A stretch of DNA of 64,000 bases from Manihot esculenta (Eukaryota > Streptophyta > Magnoliopsida > Malpighiales > Euphorbiaceae). Of the stretch, positions 33,563 through 43,291 are shown in pieces. Position numbers and translations under genes: made by a program. The notes under the pieces are model-generated. The model saw nothing but the letters and a program-made list of their open reading frames with translations. It searched no databases and was not told the origin of the DNA. The stretch is taken from contig NC_035171.2 in NCBI RefSeq assembly GCF_001659605.2, positions 30,793,825 through 30,857,824 on the forward strand, read 5' to 3'. Positions within the stretch are counted from its first letter, which is position 1. Every line of letters starts with the position of its first letter.

Positions 33563-34333
33563 TCATAGAAGACTGACTTCAGGTAATAGGACCGCAAGAA
33601 CCGCCAAATTATTCTGCACAAATGAATTCACTGCTCCAGAAAAGTCTTTAGGAACAGTAGTAGGACTCTCTACAATGGGAGCCTTCTTAGGTTTTTCTGG
33701 AGCCAGTGCCGGCGACGGAGCTGGAGCAGGAGGTTTAGGAGTGAACATGTCCAGAGGAAGTAGCACCTTGTCAACCTGATAAATTGCAAGCCGGGAATCA
33801 GTGTACACAGTGCCAGAAATGGTTGTGTTGGTTAATCCTGTAGTTATATTCACGAAATTCCCTTCGGTGGTCACGTTAAGCGCAAACCGGTTGCCGGCTC
33901 CGGCGAGAGTCCTTACTGGGTTACTCACAGTTTGGAACTGGGAAGTCGTAATAAATGTCGGCACTATATGAAACTTCACCAACTCTATCTTGTCTCCATC
34001 GCTCAGGAATTGAGAGTACCTACTTTGAGGCCTGAAAATGCACCGTAACTTGGTGCGAAGATGGTTGCTCCATTGTTGGTGTTGTTGAGCTGCAAGAATA
34101 GCTCTGTGTCCACTTGGGTTGCTTTCAGTAGGCGGACGAACACCGTGAAGTGGCTAGCCTTTCCAAGGATCTTAACAAGATCTAGGGGGCCAGGTGAAGG
34201 AGCTACTTGTACACCGGATGGTGACTGTGCAGGGGCTACTGGCGGTGCTTGTAGTGGAGCACTGGGCGAAGGTTTTGGTGCAGTGCATGAAGAGAAGGAG
34301 AAGTGAAAATGAAAAGAAAGATTGTTTAGCCAT
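33563..34333 (-). pseudogene. Broken fasciclin-like arabinogalactan gene, array copy 5
   Basis: Read on the minus strand from 34,333, a signal-peptide-like start (MAKQSFFSFSLLLLFMHC) is followed by loss of frame at the signal/AGP junction near 34,260, where bases present in copy 4 are missing. The FAS1 part is then readable in another frame until a single-base deletion near 34,008 (ttcctgagc against ttccttgagc in copy 4) creates a stop. The rest of the FAS1 domain (VKFHIVPTFITTSQF onward) is open down to 33,563, with a different C-terminus lacking a convincing GPI signal. Upstream of 34,333 neither the TATA region nor the shared promoter module is present. It is a recent, promoterless duplicate of copy 4. 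Confidence 0.92.
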
Positions 34334-34596
34334 AATTTTTTATATTTTTGTTTTTATTTTAAGATGAAAAAACCAAATCAACAATATATTAAATAATTTC
34401 TATAAATTAAAAAAAAAATCAAGAGAATAATTTATTTTCATGACCAATCAGGAAATGCTAGCTAGAGGAATTAGACTGTATATTGCGAAAAATGGCAGTT
34501 CTATTATTCATCATGAGCACTCATCAACACATAGAATAAAATATCTCAAGAAAAATCATAAAGGGACCCCAACCCACATAAATTAATTAACCCATC

Positions 34597-35409
34597 TTAT
34601 AAGCAAAGCATTGCAGCAGCTATCCCCATAGCAAGGATCACCTCAATTTTGTGCACATCACAACTCACTACCCCAGAAACATCATCAATAGGAACTGCAG
34701 GACTCTCTACAATCGGAGCCTTCTTAGGCTTCTCCGGCGGCGGTGCCACCGCCAACAATGGAGCTGGAGCGGGAGCAGGAGGAGGTAAGTTAGGAGAGAA
34801 AACCTCCATAGGAAGCAACACCTGATCAATCTGATAAATAGCAAGCTGGTTGTCGTTGTATACAGTGCTTGAAATGGTTGTATTGATAACCCCAGTAGTT
34901 ATATTCACAATACTACCGGTGGTGGTCACATTTAGCGACATCCGGCCGCCCTTTCCTGCCTGAGTCTTTAAAGGATTACTCACCGTCTGGAACTGTGAAG
35001 GTGATATGTATATAGGAGATATATGAAACTTCACCAACTTGACTTTATCTCCATCGCTTAACGAGTTGAGAGTACCTACTTTGAGCCCTGAAAATGCACC
35101 GTCAGTAGGTGCAAAGATGGTTATGCCATTATGGGTGTGGTTAAGCTCCACCGTCAACTCTGTGTCCGACTGGGTGGCTTTCAGTAGTCGGACAAAGAGT
35201 GAGTAGTGGCCTGCCCTTTCCAAGATATTAACCACGTTGATGGGGCCAGGCAGAACTGGTACCTGTACTGCTGGTGGAGGGGGTGGCTGCACTGGCGCCA
35301 CAGTTGGTGCTTGTACTGGAGCTGCCGCTGGGGACAGGGAAAAGGTCTTGGTGCAGCATAGGAAGAGGACGAGAAGGGAGAATGAGAGGGCAGATTGTTG
35401 AAGCTTCAT
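34597..35409 (-). CDS. Fasciclin-like arabinogalactan protein, array copy 6
   Basis: Single exon, 270 residues from MKLQQSALS. An ATG 25 codons upstream is in frame but would bury the signal peptide, so it is not used. Signal peptide about 1-25; Pro/Ala/Val-rich AGP module about 26-60. The FAS1 domain (about 61-195) has ITIFAPTDGAFSGL, FHISPIYISPSQF and the H2 region PLKTQAGKGGRM, with NHT, NVTT and NITT sequons. The C-terminal AP-rich linker (LPPPAPAPAPLLAVAPPP) is the longest of the array and is followed by a hydrophobic tail. H2 is the most diverged of the full-length copies (TQAGKGG in place of TLAGAG), which could alter FAS1 adhesion. TATA-like ACTATAAAATC lies near 35,494-35,504. Confidence 0.95.
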   Translation of the reverse strand: MKLQQSALSFSLLVLFLCCTKTFSLSPAAAPVQAPTVAPVQPPPPPAVQVPVLPGPINVVNILERAGHYSLFVRLLKATQSDTELTVELNHTHNGITIFAPTDGAFSGLKVGTLNSLSDGDKVKLVKFHISPIYISPSQFQTVSNPLKTQAGKGGRMSLNVTTTGSIVNITTGVINTTISSTVYNDNQLAIYQIDQVLLPMEVFSPNLPPPAPAPAPLLAVAPPPEKPKKAPIVESPAVPIDDVSGVVSCDVHKIEVILAMGIAAAMLCL

Positions 35410-35574
35410 CTTGATTGATTTGTAGTGTATGGAAATGGTGGAGTAAAGCTTGTATGCAAGTGTTTGATGAGTGAAGATGGACAAAGAAGAGGAGATTTTA
35501 TAGTATGGAGGGGCATGAAATTTGGATGTGAAATGTGAGTTTTAGTTAAGAGATTGATTTAGTTTCATAGTTTC

Positions 35575-35635
35575 TTAGGTAAAGGGTATCAATGGAGAGA
35601 GATGTAGTACTTGCAGCAAGCAAATGAAGCTATAG
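35575..35635 (-). promoter_or_regulatory. Shared FLA upstream module, copy 6
   Basis: A compact version: aggtaaagggtatcaatgg, agagagatgtagtact, tgcagcaagcaaatg. The palindrome is reduced to its right half. Confidence 0.5.
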
Positions 35636-35696
35636 TTAAGCTTAACAAGAGGTTTCCAAGTATTAATCTATGCATGAATTAATTGATTTTGTCTGC

Positions 35697-35762
35697 ATCA
35701 AAGAGAAGGATTTAAAGTTTGTACGGCTGAAAGAAGCTTCGTGACGTTTTAGCTAGAAAAAA
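35697..35762 (+). pseudogene. Faint relic of IDD exon 3, FLA unit 6
   Basis: The phrases agagaaggatttaaag and gcttcgtgacgttttagctagaaaaa occupy the positions of caggaaggatacctttat and ctcattgacgtttcagctaaagaaa in the clearer relic of unit 7. Similarity to IDD itself is weak, so this call rests on the comparison among FLA units. Confidence 0.45.
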
Positions 35763-37158
35763 AAAAAGGAAAAAAGGAATATGTGAATCGTTTCGGTTAA
35801 ATCTCATTTGATAAAAATTAATTAAATTCTGTCAATAGATTTAATTAATATTTTAAAAAAATATAAACTAAAAAACAAACGTCTTATGAAAAATTTTTAA
35901 ATATTAAAAAAAACGTGTTTCTAATAATGAGATTATTTATAATCTAATATATAAAATTATGAAAATATTTAAAAAAATAATTAAAATATAAAATTGATTC
36001 TTAAACGATTTCATATTAAATTTTATAATAGATCTGCGGCTCTCTGTCACATTTTTTAAACTCTGGTATCTCAATTTGTTTTTAAAAAAAAATTATCGTG
36101 AATTTCCATCAAATATTTAACAATAAAAATTAAATCTGATTTAAATTTATCGTAAATTTTAAAATTAGTTGTTGCCTATCAAATATGCAAGTTAATATAT
36201 ATTTGGTTATTAGTCAATTCAATTTTACTAAGTTATATTTAAGTAATTACTGGTTATAAGACTCTTTTATTTTACATAAAATATTTTTTATTAGAAAATA
36301 TTTTTATATTTTTTATTTTTGAAACTCCTAAAATATTAATTAATAAAAAATTAAATTATTTTTTTTAAAAAAATATTTTTTTAAAGAAAATCATTTTCAG
36401 AATTTGAAAAATCTTGTTAATATTATTGTATATAAATTTATTAATATGTTTCCCAAATTACAATAAGATATTGAAGTAAATTATTTTCTTACGGAAAATA
36501 TGCAAGTTATTTTCGGTTAACAGTTTTCCTATATATAAGCTTGTACGTATACCATTCAAATAAAACCCTTATATATTTCATTTATTGAGGTTAAAATTAG
36601 AGATAAAAGTTTTAAAAAAATATAAAATATAACTTTTTATGTTTTTCTTTTTGAAATGGAGATCGAGATTGATAGAGTAGAATCTTATACCAATTTATTC
36701 AAATGCACTTACCACCATATTAAACCTGTAAGTGTTTTTTTATATTTCTATATACTAAAAATGTGTGTTTTTTTTTTAAATGATGTTGTAATTTTTAATT
36801 TTAATATGCGATTTCTTTTAAATTTTATTTGATTGGAGTAATTTAATTAGAAAATTTAAAATTTTCATAAGTATGAAAATTATATGTATTTGATTGATAT
36901 TTTTTTTAACTTATGATAAATCAATGACTTTTCTGTAATTAAAAAGAATAATCACGTGAATACATATAACTCAAATATTTATTACAGGTATCTTAACTAA
37001 ATAATCAGACTTGAACAATACATACAGGACTCTTTAGAAAAATTGGTAATTATTCAACAGAACTCACAACGCAGATCACCATCATTCAATCCAAATCAGA
37101 AAAAAAAAATTAAAAAAAAAAAAAAAGAAAAACAAAACCCTATTTTTGCATGGCCATC
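35763..37158. other. Intergenic spacer, FLA 6 to FLA 7
   Basis: AT-rich, no gene recognised. A short purine-rich stretch at 37,098-37,132 lies just 3' of FLA 7. Confidence 0.4.
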
Positions 37159-37971
37159 TTATAAAGACAACATTGCAGCAACGACACAAATTCCGAGAAG
37201 CATCGCATGATAATGCACAGAGCTTACAGCTCCAGACGTAGTCACAGTAGCAGAAACAACAGGAGTCTCAGCCACAGGAGCCTCCTTCTTGGGCTTTAAT
37301 TTCTCCGGTGCTGGTCCTGGTGCAGGAGATGGAGGCTTAGAAGTGAAAATGTCCATAGGAAGCAGCACCTTGTCGACCCTGTAAAGGGCTAGCTGGTTGT
37401 CTGCGTACACGGTGCCAGAAATGCTTGTATTGGTAAGTCCTGTAGTGATGTTCACTGAATTGGGATAAGTTGTAAAGTTGAGAGCTACACGGCCACCACT
37501 TCCAGCCTCTGTTCCTACTGGATTAGTCACGGTCTGGAACTGGGAAGTTGATAGAAATGTAGGAATCACATGAAACTTCACCAACTCAGACTTCTGTTCA
37601 TCCGTTAGTGAGTTGAGAGTGCCTGATTTAAGTGTCGAAAAAGCACCGTCGGTTGGTGCAAAGATGGTCAGACCATTGTTTGAGTTGTTGAGGACAGTGA
37701 GTAAGTGGTTTTCTTCTTGGGTGGATTTTAAAAGGCGGATGAAGACTGTGAAATGGCCAGATTTTTCGAGAATTTTAGTGACGTTGGTGGGAGCAGGTGC
37801 TGAAGCTGCCTGTGCTGGGGATGCAGCTGGTGTCTGTGATATGACTGGAGAAGGAGGGGATGCAGCCACCGGTCCTTGTGCAGGTGCAGCAGCCGGAGAC
37901 TGAGCTAAAGTTATAGTGCAATAAACGAAGACAATAAGAAGTGAAAATAAGACGCAAGATTGTTGTTTCAT
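37159..37971 (-). CDS. Fasciclin-like arabinogalactan protein, array copy 7
   Basis: Single exon, 270 residues from MKQQSCVLFS. An in-frame ATG 19 codons upstream is rejected because it would displace the signal peptide. Signal peptide about 1-23; a Pro/Ala/Ser AGP module (about 24-62) has repeated SPA, PAA and APA. The FAS1 domain (about 63-196) has LTIFAPTDGAFSTL, FHVIPTFLSTSQF and the H2 region PVGTEAGSGGRV, with sequons NFT, NITT and NTS. The C-terminal block PSPAPGPAPEKL precedes a hydrophobic tail (AMLLGICVVAAMLSL) suited to GPI anchoring. This unit has the best-preserved upstream module and IDD relic. TATA-like AATATATAAAC lies near 38,087-38,097. Confidence 0.95.
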   Translation of the reverse strand: MKQQSCVLFSLLIVFVYCTITLAQSPAAAPAQGPVAASPPSPVISQTPAASPAQAASAPAPTNVTKILEKSGHFTVFIRLLKSTQEENHLLTVLNNSNNGLTIFAPTDGAFSTLKSGTLNSLTDEQKSELVKFHVIPTFLSTSQFQTVTNPVGTEAGSGGRVALNFTTYPNSVNITTGLTNTSISGTVYADNQLALYRVDKVLLPMDIFTSKPPSPAPGPAPEKLKPKKEAPVAETPVVSATVTTSGAVSSVHYHAMLLGICVVAAMLSL

Positions 37972-38180
37972 CTTTGCAGTGGAGCTGTAAACAAATGCAA
38001 AAATATACAAGGAATTAAACCAACTCAAGCTACTTAGTGTTTGTGCAAGTGCAAGTGCTTGATGAGTAAAGAGAGGAGAGCGAGGGGTTTATATATTGTG
38101 GTGGAGATGGAATCAGATTCAGTGTATTGTGCAATTTTAGTTAAGACACTAATGATTAGTTGAGATTTACATCATCTCAA

Positions 38181-38260
38181 CTTCAAAAGGTGAAAAGTAT
38201 CCCTGGAGAGACAGAGATATGCTACTGTTGCAGCAACTGGTTTGCTTGGTAATTCAGGGA
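38181..38260 (-). promoter_or_regulatory. Shared FLA upstream module, copy 7
   Basis: About 210-290 bp upstream of the FLA 7 start. In order: cttcaaaaggtgaaaagtat, ggagagacagagatat, ctgttgcagcaactgg (palindrome at 38,227-38,237) and tttgcttgg. This is the best match to copy 1. A (GA)n run follows at 38,265-38,282. Confidence 0.65.
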
Positions 38261-38357
38261 AAAAGAGAGAGAGAGAGAGAGGAGATTTTCAAGTGGGTAT
38301 ATTGGCAAATGAAGATTGTGCATGATTGCTAGATGATACGGGGCTTGTCATGTTTCA

Positions 38358-38475
38358 AGCAGGAAGGATACCTTTATCACTGAGAGTGACTCCTCATTGA
38401 CGTTTCAGCTAAAGAAAGTGCACGATTCACTTCACTTCATCAAGCCTCAATCCAATCTCTCATATTTGTGATGAG
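38358..38475 (+). pseudogene. Relic of IDD exon 3 with splice acceptor, FLA unit 7
   Basis: The clearest relic. The phrase caagcaggaaggatacctttat at 38,356-38,377 matches IDD caaacaggaaggatagctttat at 18,920-18,941, which includes the intron-2 acceptor. The next match, aaagaaagtgcacgattcac at 38,411-38,430, is identical to IDD except for the first few bases. Between them the sequence has drifted and the frame is lost. Orientation is the same as IDD. Confidence 0.85.
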
Positions 38476-40247
38476 TAAAAAACACAAGTAATTAACAATA
38501 CTAAAGCACAAACTCAAAACATTGGCAAAAGTCTTGCAGCAGAGGATTTGGGTTGGAAAAAATGCACTAAGTTTCTAAACCTGCAACGAAGACAAGATAA
38601 GAGATTGATCGACTTATCAATAAATATTCCCTATTGGCTTATATGGGTAGTTTGCTGTTTGGTCTCTGAGGTGAAACAACTTCAGAATACTAGCAATAAA
38701 GAGATGCTCAATGATTTCCTCTTATGGGTTCAGGCCAGGTAAGTTTTGTTTCTGTTTATAAGATAGGAAATCAATATCAAAGCTTTGTCACTGTTTCTCA
38801 TTGGAGCCAGCTTCATGCATGTTCTTTTACTTTTGATTCATCATAATTTTCTTTCTTTGTCGGTACATATCCATGGAAAGAGAGGAGAATCAAATACTCA
38901 CTCAAAATTTTCAAATGTCTTGCCAACATATCCAATAGATAATAAGCTAATTATAGCTTATTAGACTTTTTTAACTAACAAAAAGTAGGATGCAAATTCA
39001 TGTGTCTGGGAAAAATAATATATGGTAATTATTTTTATGCTTCTTCAAATAGACAAAGGAAATTTCATTTGTTTTTAGTTAATATAAATTAATATATATT
39101 TATATTATGAATTCATGTGAATTTTGTTTAGGTAAGACCATCTTTATGTTACGCATCATTTTTTACATTATTTTAATGTAAAACATCAAAATGGCGAATA
39201 TCATTTCAAACTTATTATGTTAAAAAACACTAAGAAGAATATTTTGTTTGTATTCTTTTCTCTCCTTAATATTATATTATTTATTTTATTTTAACTTTAT
39301 TTATTTATTTTACTCAAAAATTTCACATAATTTTATATATCCACCCAAATAATTATATGTTTCACCCCGCTTATTATATATAATATATTATAAATAAATA
39401 AATTTATTATAAATACTATTTATAATTGAGAATATATTAATTTAAATTAAATTTTTATAATTATAAAAATATAAAATAAATTTAAAATATAATACATTAT
39501 GAAAGTAAAAAAATTAAGAATCTAATTGAACCTTTGTAAATACGTAAATAGTAAGGAAGAACTTTTATGGAAAGAATTATAAAAGTTTGGACTATATTGT
39601 AAATTAATAAAAAATAAAATAAATAGCGCGGCTACAATGTCACACTAAATATAACGTGATAATGTAGCACAGTACCAAAATCTCATTAGATTTTGGTGCT
39701 GCGTTGAAGGCCATCTCAAACACTAAAATAAAATTTAGCGTAACATTGAAAATGGTCTAAATATTTTTCTTTAATTTATATATATATAGAAAAAATATAT
39801 GCACTCATTTAGTCTGGCAATAAGTGTATCTAAATAAATTTGACTCCATTTCAAAAATAAATAGACAAAGAATATATAATGACCTATTATAATTGATGGA
39901 TTACTCAAAGAGAAATAATATGTATGACTTAGTTTTCACACAATTCTCCAAATTATGAAAAAAAAAAAAACATTTGAAGCATTTTCTTTTCCAAATACAA
40001 AATCCTCAAAATACAACAAATCTGAAAAAGAAATCGGGAACAAATAAAATCCCAAGAAAAGCAGAGAAAGAAAACATGAAAGATCAATTTTAATCACAAA
40101 CTTAATGCTACAATTGGGACCAAGCAAAAACAACAATTATTCAAAATCCATAACTTGATCATCATCAGATTCAATCCAACTCAGCAAAATCATACACAAC
40201 TGTGAAACTGACCTTACCCCAACATTCGTCATCAGAAATCTCTTGTG
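38476..40247. other. Intergenic spacer, FLA 7 to FLA 8
   Basis: No gene is seen. The stretch at 38,520-38,760 is less AT-rich and partly open but shows no recognisable protein. The remainder is AT-rich. Confidence 0.4.
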
Positions 40248-40955
40248 TCACAAAGAAAGTAATGCACTAAATATACCAACTCCAAAGAACACCATATTGT
40301 TACTCATTATAAAGCTTACTGCTCCAGAAATGTCCTTAGGAGCATCTGGGCTCTCTGCACTCTTCGCCTTCTTCTTCTTCGGTGTCTCCGGCGCCGGTGC
40401 CGGAGTTGGTGGTTTAGGAGTAAAAACATCTATAGGAAGTAGCACCTTGTCAACTTGATAAATGGCGAGTTGCCCATCAGTGTACACAGTACCAGATACA
40501 CTTGTATTTGTAAGTCCTGTAGAGATATTCACAGCATTCCCTGTAGTCGTCACGTTAAGCTGAAATCTGTCGCCTGATCCTGCCTGTGTGGTCACCGGAT
40601 TGCTCACGGTCTGAAACTGAGAACTCGATAGATAAGTTGGGATGATATGAAACTGAACAAGCTCAGCTTTCTCTTGATCGTTTATGGAGTTGAGGGTGCC
40701 TGATTTGAGGCTCTGAAAGGCACTATCACTTGGTGCAAACATGGTAATGCCATTGTTAGTGTTATTGAGCTGACCATTTAATGTGACATCCTCTTGGGTG
40801 GCTTTCAGAAGCCGAATAAAAACGGTGAACTGGCCGGCCTTTTCGAGGATTTTCGTAACATTGGTAGGGCCAGGTGGTGCTGGAGCTGCTGCTGGACCCT
40901 GAGCAAGTGTTACAGTGCAATGGAGGACAAAGAATAGGAGAAGTTTTGCCACCAT
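40248..40955 (-). CDS. Fasciclin-like arabinogalactan protein, array copy 8 (short)
   Basis: Single exon, 235 residues; the last gene of the array. Signal peptide about 1-19 (MVAKLLLFFVLHCTVTLAQ), directly followed by a very short Ala-Pro module (GPAAAPAPPGP). The FAS1 domain (about 30-163) has ITMFAPSDSAFQSL, FHIIPTYLSSSQF and the H2 region PVTTQAGSGDRF, with NVTT and NTS sites. A C-terminal PTPAPAPETP block followed by a lysine cluster (PKKKKAK) and hydrophobic tail is consistent with GPI anchoring. With few Pro sites ahead of FAS1 it would be lightly glycosylated there. Expected role as for the other copies. TATA-like AATAAAAAG lies near 41,025-41,033. Confidence 0.95.
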   Translation of the reverse strand: MVAKLLLFFVLHCTVTLAQGPAAAPAPPGPTNVTKILEKAGQFTVFIRLLKATQEDVTLNGQLNNTNNGITMFAPSDSAFQSLKSGTLNSINDQEKAELVQFHIIPTYLSSSQFQTVSNPVTTQAGSGDRFQLNVTTTGNAVNISTGLTNTSVSGTVYTDGQLAIYQVDKVLLPIDVFTPKPPTPAPAPETPKKKKAKSAESPDAPKDISGAVSFIMSNNMVFFGVGIFSALLSL

Positions 40956-41106
40956 AGTGCTCTATAATATTACTGGCCTAGCTTCCAACAAGTGTTTGAT
41001 ATGTGAAGAAAGGAGAAGAAAGGCTTTTTATTATGGAAGGAGAGAAATGAGTTAGGTGTAATGTACCATTTTTAGTTAGAAAAACTTAGCTGTAAGTAGA
41101 CTTAGG

Positions 41107-41190
41107 TTTCTTGGAGAGGTGGTGGAAAATCAGTGGAGAGAGAGAGAGACACTGTTGGAGCTACCAGTTTGCTTGGAAAGGCAGAAAAAA
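41107..41190 (-). promoter_or_regulatory. Shared FLA upstream module, copy 8
   Basis: In order: tttcttggagaggtgg, cagtggagagagagag, acactgttggagctacc, agtttgcttggaaagg. The palindrome has changed (gttggagctac), but the surrounding blocks and spacing match copies 1 and 7. No IDD relic was recognised beyond it. Confidence 0.55.
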
Positions 41191-43291
41191 CAGGGAAGAT
41201 ACGAGTGGCAAATAAAGACTTTGCATGATTGCTTTGCTTTTACTTTGCTGATGTGTTTTGGGTAAAAATCTGACATGGCTTGCCATGATCTTACGAAATA
41301 AGCTTTCATGGGTTTTTGCAATTTTTTAATGTTTTGGTGATCATGATGAAGACCCAAATTGGTGGCTTGTCAGTTTATCCTCGGACCCATGTTTCGTCTC
41401 ATTGCTCTTGTGGGCTCTGTTTCTGCACCATAGTGGATTGAATTATAGCAATTTTTTTCCGATTTATTGTTTTTCGGAATTTGATGTGTTGAAAGAAAGA
41501 ATCTTAATTCCCCATGAGTAAATTAATAATAACAATGATCATAAAAGAGAATCAGAGGCTTTGGTTTGCGTATTAGGGGTAATTGCAAGTAAAATTCTGC
41601 AGTGTATTTTCTGAATTGAGGATCTCTTCCCTCATTGATTTCTATGCTTCCTCTTGTCGGTCCTATCAGTGTTCTTGTTTGTCCTTTTGGTAGTTTTTGC
41701 AGTTTGGTCTTCTTTCTTCTCTTTTATCATGTTCTCTTTCTGGTTTTTATAATTCTTGATAAAGCTTATTTTGTCAATATATGAAAAAAAAAGGGTAAAA
41801 TTCTGAAGAGACCAGGAAAAACTTACCCACCAAATTGACCCTGCAGAGGTGATCAGCCAACTTCATCTAATGCTGAAATGGCTTGTCAGCATACAGACCA
41901 TGGACCCAACTATTAGTTGGCCAGTTACAGGGATGGTTAAAAAGCATTAGGGGAAGAGAAAAAGAATGTCAGAGTGAAGGCAATGACTCAACAACTCAAA
42001 TAAATCCTAAGATGGAAAAATTAGACTCAAACAATATTCCAAGAATTACAACTTCATGTCAATAGCTTTGATGCTTATACATTCCATTTCAAAAAGGAAC
42101 ACAACCGTATGTCTTACTTGGCAGGCAGCTAACCACTTGTTTAATTCCTTAACAACAAAAACAGCACAAACTGTGAACGGGCATGCACTATTGTACTTCG
42201 CACGGAGCCCTTATATTAAATTCCAGCCAATGGACAAGAATGAAATTCCCACAGAGCAGCTATTAATTGTACTAGGATAAACCATAGCTTGAGCTCCACT
42301 GCTGGGGATCTTTCAGTAGTGTCTGCGCAGAAGATTCAGAACCAACCCTTTGTCACAAGACTTGTGCGCATGCTTGGAAGGGGAGGGGAGTGAGTGAAGA
42401 ACAGGGACAACCTTCAGCAAACAAGACACAACAAAGCATAGTTAACCTAGGCGCTTGTGATCCTATGGATGAAAACACGGTATATCTTGATTCCATTGAA
42501 TTTCATTCAAAAGAGGAACCTTATTAAGATTATATTGATTCTTATCAAACAAAGATGAAGATTTGTAAGATGAAGATTTGTAAAAGTAACTGAAAGAAAA
42601 TCAAATCTCCTCTGCTTACTAACAACTAATGCTGAAACCAGAAACCAAAAGAAAAACAATAAGGGGGCATATCAATGCCATCTCAATTAATATAAAAACT
42701 CTTATCTTGCAAAGTGTAGTTTAATCATTCTATGGTCTTTGAGTTTAACCACGTATTGCGTAAGCCATGGAAGTGGCACACAGTTGCATATTAGTAAACC
42801 AAAAATTTGATTGATTTGTAAGTTCGAGTAGTTCTCCCCGTTACATGACAAGCAAAAAAATCTATGACTTTTCAAGCTGCATAATGGTTCTCCCATTAAT
42901 GCACATTTGGTGTCTAACAGAGTTGAGTGGCAAGAACAAATGCAAAGATCAGAAACATTCAGACCACAGAGAGGTTACCTTCCTAAATTTTAGTTTTCAG
43001 CTACGCAGAGGAGCTTAACAAAGTAGATAAGAATTCCCATGCACATTCTATATGCTTTCTCGCAATAAACTTCTACTGCAACCAACCAACAACTTTACAA
43101 AGACAAATCTTTTTTTACAGAACCATTTAAAGAAATCATCATATGCATACCATAATTCAAGAAAACAACTAATTTCAATTCTAAACAAATTCCTTAACCA
43201 TCCACAAAGATTGGCCCTAAATCACTCTGAAACATATCAGGAACCCAAAAACAGAGGAAATTGAAAAGCAAAATGGAAATGTACCGTGGCT
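41191..43291. other. Intergenic region downstream of the orphan gene
   Basis: No gene is supported. The section 41,800-43,290 has a composition closer to transcribed DNA than the AT-rich spacers and lies 3' of the orphan minus-strand gene. It could hold non-coding exons, but I see no convincing splice structure. Confidence 0.35.
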
